From CAVUUN01 sp964421755 (GTDB lineage: Bacteria; Acidobacteriota; UBA6911; RPQK01), in the NCBI GenBank assembly GCA_964421755.1, contig CAYQYP010000460.1:36674-100673 (forward strand): DNA of 64,000 bases, in the 5' to 3' direction. Positions within the stretch are counted from its first letter, which is position 1, and the number at the start of each line of letters is the position of its first letter. Positions 58,906 through 64,000 of the stretch are shown here, piece after piece. The notes beneath the pieces were generated by a model. It saw only the letters and a program-made list of their open reading frames with translations. It was not told the origin of the DNA and did no database searches. The position numbers were made by a program, and so were the translations under genes.

Positions 58906-59687
58906 ATGAGATCCACCAGCTCATTGCGAGTGCGCCGAAGGATGAAGATGCCGCAGTAGTAAGACACGAGGCAGAAACCAATCCAATACGCGAGACCCGC
59001 CAGCGACGGTGTCGGGCTGCCCAGGAATACAAACCTGTAGGCTTCCACCATGTGGGTCAGCGGATTGAGGTTGAGCACCCATCGAAAGGACTCTGGCGCC
59101 CGCGATTTCGCGTAGACGATCGGGGTTACCCAGAACAGGAACATGAACAGTACGCCGAGAATCTGAGCGATGTCCCGAAAGAAGACATTCAGGCAAGATA
59201 CCAGCAGCGAGAGCCCGTAGATCATCAGGATCTGAAAGATGAAAAGGAGGAACGCCAAACCGAACAGGTTTACGTTCAGCGTCTGGTTGCCCATGAGAAT
59301 CAGGACAAAGACGAAGGTCCCGAGAAACTGATGAAAGAACGCCGACATGACCACGCTGAAAGGAAGCACTTCCAGGGGGAAGCGCATCTTCTTGATTAAG
59401 GCGCTGTTCTCGATGAAGGTTCGGGATGAGCGAGTGACGCCTTCCTGAAGTGCCATCCAGGGGAGCAGCGCACAAAACAGGTATTCGGCGAAGCGCCCGG
59501 CTGAGTTGTCCTCTTCGAAGGGCAGCTTGAGCACCAGCGAGAAGATAACGGTGTACAGGATCAGTTGAACCAGGGGATTCAAGATCGACCAGAAGACGCC
59601 TACTACCGACCCGATATAACGGCTTCTCACATCCCGGGCGACCAGCTCCCGAATCAGATACTTGTTGTCCAGAAGAATGGTTAGCAT
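58902..59687 (-). CDS. wzm: ABC-2 type polysaccharide exporter permease (Wzm)
   Basis: 261 residues with about six membrane segments, family ABC-2. Cytoplasmic N-terminus LIRELVARDVRSRYIGSVVGVFWSILNPLVQLILYTVIF, then GVTRSSRTFIENSALIKKMRFPLEVLPF and LFMFLFWVTPIVY. This is the channel partner of Wzt. It precedes wzt with a 4-base overlap. Divergent from the ligase gene across 114 bp. No SD is obvious. Confidence 0.93.
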   Translation of the reverse strand: MLTILLDNKYLIRELVARDVRSRYIGSVVGVFWSILNPLVQLILYTVIFSLVLKLPFEEDNSAGRFAEYLFCALLPWMALQEGVTRSSRTFIENSALIKKMRFPLEVLPFSVVMSAFFHQFLGTFVFVLILMGNQTLNVNLFGLAFLLFIFQILMIYGLSLLVSCLNVFFRDIAQILGVLFMFLFWVTPIVYAKSRAPESFRWVLNLNPLTHMVEAYRFVFLGSPTPSLAGLAYWIGFCLVSYYCGIFILRRTRNELVDLI

Positions 59688-59801
59688 TTATTCTTAGGCC
59701 TTCGGTCGAACTCGTCGGGGATCAACGAGTATCTCGCCAGCGATGGCCCGGGGCAGGCGACAAGACCGGGAAAACATCGAGAGGAGTATAGCACTGGTTC
59801 C

Positions 59802-61655
59802 TTGAAAAGCAGGCGTTTAAATGCAAAGGGTGCAGTCGGTTCTCAGGCCGACTCCGATGTACTGGTGGCGGCCGTCGCCGTCGCCTTTTTAGCCGTGTTG
59901 CCGTTCGTTTTCTCGCCGGTCGGTTTCGATAAGTTCCGTCTTCCAAAGGACGTCTTCACGGCCATCGGGATCGCGACACTGGCCGGCGTTTTCCTGATTC
60001 GGCGGGTCTCTCACTTCCGCTGGTCATTGCTCGGCTGGGAAACGGTGCTGGTTGCCGGCTTGGTCTACACCGCCCTTCATACTCTACTTTCCGGTTCGGC
60101 GCACGGGTGGAGCGGAGTGGCTTGGATCGCGGGCTCTCTGCTGCTCTTCTTCTGCCTGCGCGACGGCCTGTCCGAATGGTTTCACCGTCAAGTCTGGCTG
60201 GTTATTGGCGCTTCGATGGCGGTTAACGCGGTGCTCGCCGTTCTGGAATACTACGGGCGCTTCCCTCTCATGATGGATCCCCTGGGCGGCACTATCCAAG
60301 GCCGTATGAACCCGGCGGGTTTGATCGGGGAAGTCAACAGCGGCGGTCTCCTGTTCGGGCTTAGTGCGCTGATGTTACTGTTCGGTCTCTTTGCGGAGCG
60401 TAGACCAGCGAAACGAGTGCTTTGCTTGGTGCTGATTCTCGTGAACCTGGCCGGTCTTTCGGCTTCCCGGACTCTGACTGCTGCAGTCGCTCTCGGATTG
60501 AGCCTGTTCCTCTGGCTCCTGTTTCACGTATGGTGGGCGCTGCAACAGGGCGCCGGGCGGAAGCAACAGCCGAAAGTTGGTAAGACGTTGGCCCTGTTGG
60601 CGGTTGGCCTCGTTGTGGCAGCGCTATTGTTCACACAGTCCGGCCTGTATGTACGCATCAAGGACAGCTGGTCGCAGATCCGCGCGAGTGACTGGTCGGC
60701 TGCCACCTCCGGCCGCCACCCGGCCTTTCTTGTGACGATCGAGATGATCAAAGAGAGACCGCTTGCAGGCCGGGGGCTGAATACTTTTCCCAGGGATTTC
60801 TTCTACTACCACGCCCAAAAGACGGCTGGTCGGATCAAATTGATCGATCAGCCCGGCGCTTACCAGCAGGCGCACAACGAGTACCTACAGATCTGGGAGG
60901 AACTCGGCCTGGCTGGTTTGATGATCTTCGTGGTGGCTCTCTTCGGTTTCCTGGGGGCAGGAGTTCGGGCCACGGTGCGCTCTCGCTCATCGGACCCGGC
61001 AGGCCGGTACTGGGCTGGGATTCTCTGTCTAGGCCTCGTTTTTGTCGCCGTCAGTTGCCTCGGCTTTTTCCCGCTGCATCTTTCGGTTACGACTCCGTAC
61101 ATAGTTCTTGTACTCGCGTCTCTCTCGGCGGTGATCCGTGAGAGGAATGGCGAAAAGGAGCCGGTTGTGCGGTTGACGCCTCTGAATCGCTTGCCGTGGC
61201 AAGCGCGGGCTGCAATCGCTTGCCTGGCGGTTGTCTTGGTGGCCATGCCCCAAATCCAAATATGGCGTTCAAACTCGCGGATTGGTGAGGCGGGCATGCT
61301 GTTGGATCGCGCCCGAGACCCTCGGTCGACCGCGTTGGAGAGGCGAGCGTATCTGGAGGGGGTGCTTCGCCGACTCGACTCCGCCGTTGAAATGAACCCG
61401 GGGTTGTCGGAGAGCTATAACCTTCAGGGGGCGGTATTCATGATTCTCGGCCGCTATGAACGGGCTGCCGAGAAGTACGAAATCGTCGTGCGCGAAACGC
61501 CCAGTCCCGAAAGCCTTACTAATCTGGCAACCGCGTACATGGCCTCCGGCCGTCCTGACGAGGCTAGGAAGCTGCTCAAAACCGCGCTCCGCTACAACCC
61601 CTGGTATCGCAAGGCATCCCAGGCACTCCGATACCTCGACGGGAGTGGGGATTGA
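59802..61655 (+). CDS. O-antigen ligase/polymerase-like membrane protein with C-terminal TPR domain
   Basis: 617 residues, start uncertain (TTG at 59802). About ten membrane segments (e.g. LVAAVAVAFLAVLPFVF, IAGSLLLFFCL, LCLVLILVNLAGLS) surround a large periplasmic loop with GRHPAFLVTIEMIKERPLAGRGLNTFPRDFFYYH and HNEYLQIWEELGLAGLMIFV, typical of the Wzy_C/O-antigen ligase family. The last 100 residues form TPR helices (NLQGAVFMILGRYERAAEKYEIVV; TNLATAYMASGRPDEARKLL). With an ABC exporter nearby it more likely acts as the WaaL-type ligase than as a Wzy polymerase. Confidence 0.85.
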   Translation: MKSRRLNAKGAVGSQADSDVLVAAVAVAFLAVLPFVFSPVGFDKFRLPKDVFTAIGIATLAGVFLIRRVSHFRWSLLGWETVLVAGLVYTALHTLLSGSAHGWSGVAWIAGSLLLFFCLRDGLSEWFHRQVWLVIGASMAVNAVLAVLEYYGRFPLMMDPLGGTIQGRMNPAGLIGEVNSGGLLFGLSALMLLFGLFAERRPAKRVLCLVLILVNLAGLSASRTLTAAVALGLSLFLWLLFHVWWALQQGAGRKQQPKVGKTLALLAVGLVVAALLFTQSGLYVRIKDSWSQIRASDWSAATSGRHPAFLVTIEMIKERPLAGRGLNTFPRDFFYYHAQKTAGRIKLIDQPGAYQQAHNEYLQIWEELGLAGLMIFVVALFGFLGAGVRATVRSRSSDPAGRYWAGILCLGLVFVAVSCLGFFPLHLSVTTPYIVLVLASLSAVIRERNGEKEPVVRLTPLNRLPWQARAAIACLAVVLVAMPQIQIWRSNSRIGEAGMLLDRARDPRSTALERRAYLEGVLRRLDSAVEMNPGLSESYNLQGAVFMILGRYERAAEKYEIVVRETPSPESLTNLATAYMASGRPDEARKLLKTALRYNPWYRKASQALRYLDGSGD

Positions 61656-62806
61656 TGCGCATCGGCATAGATGTGCGGCCGGTTCAGAAGAAGAGCTCGC
61701 GCAGACGGGGAATTGGCCGGTATACGAGACAGCTCGTTGAGTCGGTGCTGAATGCCAACAAAGCCGGTCATGAATTTGTGCTCTATGCGCAGCGAGAGGA
61801 TCCCCCCGCGTTTGAAGGGCCCCATCTCCTGCAGCCGATTTACCAGCTGTCACGGCCGGGTCGTCTCGCGTGGCTGCCCGACCTCATCCTTCTTCCACGC
61901 GCGATTCGCAAGACGGACGTACGCGTTTTCCACGCCACGGACATGATGGCCATCCCAAAAACCCGTGACTGCGCGGTGTTCCTGACGCTCCACGACCTGA
62001 TTCCCTTCATTTACTGGGAGCAAACCAAGCGAAGCGTTCCGTATGATTTTGCGTTTGCGTTGCGCTATGGACTGTCGAGGGTTAGTTCGGTCGACCGCAT
62101 CCTGACTGACTCCATTCATTCGAAAAACGACATCTGCGAGCGCCTGAACTTTCCCGAGGAGAGGGTGAGCGTCATCTACCCTGGTTATCACGCTACGTTC
62201 GGCCCGCGGGACCCGGCCGCGTCGGCCGGTCGCTTGGCTGAAAAGTACGGGTTGAACGGACCTTTTCTCTTCTACGTGGGTGGCAGTGATTTTCGGAAGA
62301 ACCTCGGGTTTCTCGTCGAGGGATTCGGTCAAATTCACCGTCTCGGCTACACAGGCCAGCTAGTGCTGGCCGGGGAGACCTTTGAATGGGACATTGAAGA
62401 AGTGCGGGAAATCAGGCGCCGCGTTGCTGCCGCCGGGATGCAGGATCACGTTGTCTTCCCCGGCTTTGTCCCCGATTCGGATTTGCCGGATTTCTACACC
62501 TGCTGTGATTTGTTCGTCTTCCCGTCGCTTTATGAAGGTTTCGGGTTCCCGGTTTTGGAGGCATTCGCTTGTCGGGCACCCGTAATAGCCAGCAGGACTT
62601 CTTCCATCCCGGAGGTGGGAGGGGACGCTTGCGAGTATTTCGAAGCGACTGATACCAGCGACTTCATACGTGCCTTCGAGCGCGTATCCAACGACGCCGA
62701 CAAGAGGCGGACTATGATCCAGAAGGGGGTTGAGCGCGCTTGTCTTTTCAGCTGGAAGCGGGCGGCTGAACAGCTTATTGCCTTATATGAATCGTACAGC
62801 CGGTAG
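61655..62806 (+). CDS. GT4-type glycosyltransferase
   Basis: 383 residues from the ATG at 61655, overlapping the ligase stop (TGATG). GT-B fold: N-terminal RIGIDVRPVQ and GIGRYTRQLVESVL glycine loop, C-terminal donor domain FLFYVGGSDFRKNLGFLVEGF, and the E-x7-E motif YEGFGFPVLEAFACRAPVIAS. Retaining glycosyltransferase that uses a nucleotide sugar; mannosyl- or rhamnosyl-type by subfamily, not certain. Overlaps the next GT by 20 bases. Confidence 0.9.
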   Translation: MRIGIDVRPVQKKSSRRRGIGRYTRQLVESVLNANKAGHEFVLYAQREDPPAFEGPHLLQPIYQLSRPGRLAWLPDLILLPRAIRKTDVRVFHATDMMAIPKTRDCAVFLTLHDLIPFIYWEQTKRSVPYDFAFALRYGLSRVSSVDRILTDSIHSKNDICERLNFPEERVSVIYPGYHATFGPRDPAASAGRLAEKYGLNGPFLFYVGGSDFRKNLGFLVEGFGQIHRLGYTGQLVLAGETFEWDIEEVREIRRRVAAAGMQDHVVFPGFVPDSDLPDFYTCCDLFVFPSLYEGFGFPVLEAFACRAPVIASRTSSIPEVGGDACEYFEATDTSDFIRAFERVSNDADKRRTMIQKGVERACLFSWKRAAEQLIALYESYSR

Positions 62807-63794
62807 GTCGGAACTCAGAGTGGGAATCGACGCCCGGTCACTCGTCCACAATGCCGGAGGATCGGCGACCTACGTTCGCAATCTGTTGCGCTGCCTGACC
62901 TGTCTCGAGCCATTATCAGCGAGCGTTCCGTCCAATAATCTCGTCTGGAACAACACGCGCGTCCCTTTCGCGCAGCTGGTTCGCCGGTGGGATGTGTATC
63001 ACGCGGCGGCCTATACTGGCCCTTTGATCAGTTTCTGTCCCACCGTTGTGACCGCACATGACGTCTCCTACCTGGCGTCCGACGACTTCTACCCGTACAA
63101 AACCGGTCGCGTACGGCGGGGTTACTACAGCGCGTCGCTGCGAAAGGCGGACCGGATCATCGTTTCATCGTCGTTCTCCGCTCGAGAAATCGCCAGGCTT
63201 CGACCCGAACTCGTACCTAAAGTGAGGATCATCTACCTTGGGGTGGCAGCGCAGTTCCATCGCGACGAAGGAGGCGCGGAGCGGATCAAAATGGAGCTTG
63301 CGCTCCCGCCCCGATTCCTGCTGCATGTTGGAGACCTCCACACCCGCCGCAACCCCGAACTGCTCGTTCGCGCTTCCGAAAGGCTCGGTATTCCGCTGGT
63401 CCTGGTTGGACGAAAGCTAAAAGGATGCGGTCCACTGCCTGAATCCGTACGACACCTCAATTCACTGTCGGTGGATCAGCTGGCCGCAGTGTATAACGCA
63501 GCTCTCCTGCTGCTTTCGGTCTCGGAGTACGAAGGGTTTGGGTTACCGCTGCTGGAGGCGATGGCGTGCGGCACTCCGGTGGTTGCGGCCAACCGATCGT
63601 GTTACCCGGAGATCTGCGGCGGAGCCGCGGTCTTGGTGGAGCCGCAGCTGGATGCCGTTTGCGAAGGCGTGCTCCAGGCGATCAGCTGTCGAGATGAGCT
63701 ACGAGGGCGGGGAGTCGAGCATGCTGCCGGGTTTGCCTGGGAGAAAACCGCTGCCGAGACGCTGGAAGTCTACCGGGAAGCGGCTGGGAAGTAG
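62787..63794 (+). CDS. GT4-type glycosyltransferase, shortened
   Basis: 335 residues from the ATG at 62787; the open frame extends upstream inside the previous gene. RVGIDARSLVHNAGGSATYVRNLL marks the N-terminus, HVGDLHTRRNPELLVRA the donor domain, and YEGFGLPLLEAMACGTPVVAANRS the E-x7-E motif. The N-terminal domain is about 40-50 residues shorter than its neighbour's, but all motifs remain. Translationally coupled to the previous GT. Confidence 0.88.
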   Translation: MNRTAGRSELRVGIDARSLVHNAGGSATYVRNLLRCLTCLEPLSASVPSNNLVWNNTRVPFAQLVRRWDVYHAAAYTGPLISFCPTVVTAHDVSYLASDDFYPYKTGRVRRGYYSASLRKADRIIVSSSFSAREIARLRPELVPKVRIIYLGVAAQFHRDEGGAERIKMELALPPRFLLHVGDLHTRRNPELLVRASERLGIPLVLVGRKLKGCGPLPESVRHLNSLSVDQLAAVYNAALLLLSVSEYEGFGLPLLEAMACGTPVVAANRSCYPEICGGAAVLVEPQLDAVCEGVLQAISCRDELRGRGVEHAAGFAWEKTAAETLEVYREAAGK

Positions 63795-63844
63795 CGGGCA
63801 TCCCGTCAACCGGGCCGGAAACGGCGCGGGCAAAGGAGCGTTTC

Positions 63845-64000
63845 GGAGCCGCGCACGAAAGCGAGGGTGTTGAATAAGACCAGTTAGCGCATTTGGCTGA
63901 GAGGATATTGACGGTTTCCAACGCCAAAGGCGTTGCGTAGCAAAGCCCAGGGTTGGCTGCGTTTTTTGCAGCCTACCCTGGGATCCAGAGCCGTAAGTCG
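63845..64000. repeat. dispersed repeat element with two hairpins at the right edge
   Basis: GGAGCCGCGCACGAAAGCGAGGGTGTTGAA (in pieces; 63845-63874) matches copies at 35461 and 35546. Downstream lie the segment ending GATATTGACGG (63904-63914), a hairpin AACGCC-AAA-GGCGTT (63920-63934) and a second hairpin CCCAGGGTTGGCTGC / GCAGCCTACCCTGGG (63946-63960, 63968-63982; 14 of 15 pair). The element runs off the window. Hairpins of the CCCAGGGTTGG..CCTACCCTGGG kind look to me like ones dispersed in other environmental bacterial genomes; unverified. Confidence 0.7.

Noticed and set aside
59688..59801. Leaderless -10 element for wzm
   Set aside because: TAAGAATAA precedes the ATG but no hexamer fits the 6-7 nt spacing seen elsewhere.

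Overview
The window is a chromosomal stretch of a GC-rich, Gram-negative heterotroph. It encodes a TonB/ExbB/ExbD complex, a complete outer-membrane type II secretion apparatus and an O-antigen type ABC exporter with ligase. The Gly-rich GGVPGGV stretch in TonB and the C-terminal domain of the giant PKD protein (53123-56302) look most like Acidobacteriota; this is an inference from family resemblance, not a search. No rRNA, CRISPR array, prophage or intact insertion sequence is visible.

Layout. 1-3534: tonB-exbB-exbD-exbD-TPR lipoprotein operon, closed by a terminator. 3772-9569: core genes (bifunctional Rel, ribosomal protein bL28, thiolase, 3-hydroxyacyl-CoA dehydrogenase, RecA). 9741-14861: a VapBC-type toxin-antitoxin pair, tRNA-Gln, MutM, SppA, a beta-hydroxyacid dehydrogenase and a DUF423 protein. 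14962-15770: an intergenic dump holding a decayed IS110-like transposase, heptamer repeats and a nested cruciform. 15791-21404: pyruvate phosphate dikinase, several unrecognised small proteins (one only 56 codons) and a hotdog thioesterase. 22013-37334: a type II secretion operon (gspE-F-G-H-I-J-K-L-M-C-D) flanked on both sides by an ECF sigma / anti-sigma / secreted-protein triplet. 37637-41018: three secreted proteins of unknown role. 41015-49099: seven overlapping minus-strand genes, six family 2 glycosyltransferases behind one double-domain methyltransferase. 49490-57584: four large secreted proteins. 57724-63794: Wzt/Wzm ABC exporter, O-antigen-ligase-like protein and two GT4 glycosyltransferases. 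The window ends in a dispersed repeat that is also present after gspD.

How it may work together (inference). The right half looks like a cell-surface locus: glycosyltransferases build a glycan, the tandem methyltransferase may cap it, Wzm/Wzt exports it and the ligase attaches it. Secreted proteins with Asp-box, PKD and other extracellular domains lie inside the same locus and could be type II secretion substrates or surface-layer components. The two ECF modules are placed to tune the secretion machinery to envelope conditions.

Non-coding content is rich. Intergenic regions carry period-6/7 degenerate repeats and long imperfect inverted repeats. Several genes without a Shine-Dalgarno have a -10-like hexamer exactly 6-7 nt before the start codon, suggesting leaderless transcripts. 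Two abundant-looking secreted-protein genes share a leader with a full-length anti-SD match far from their start codons.
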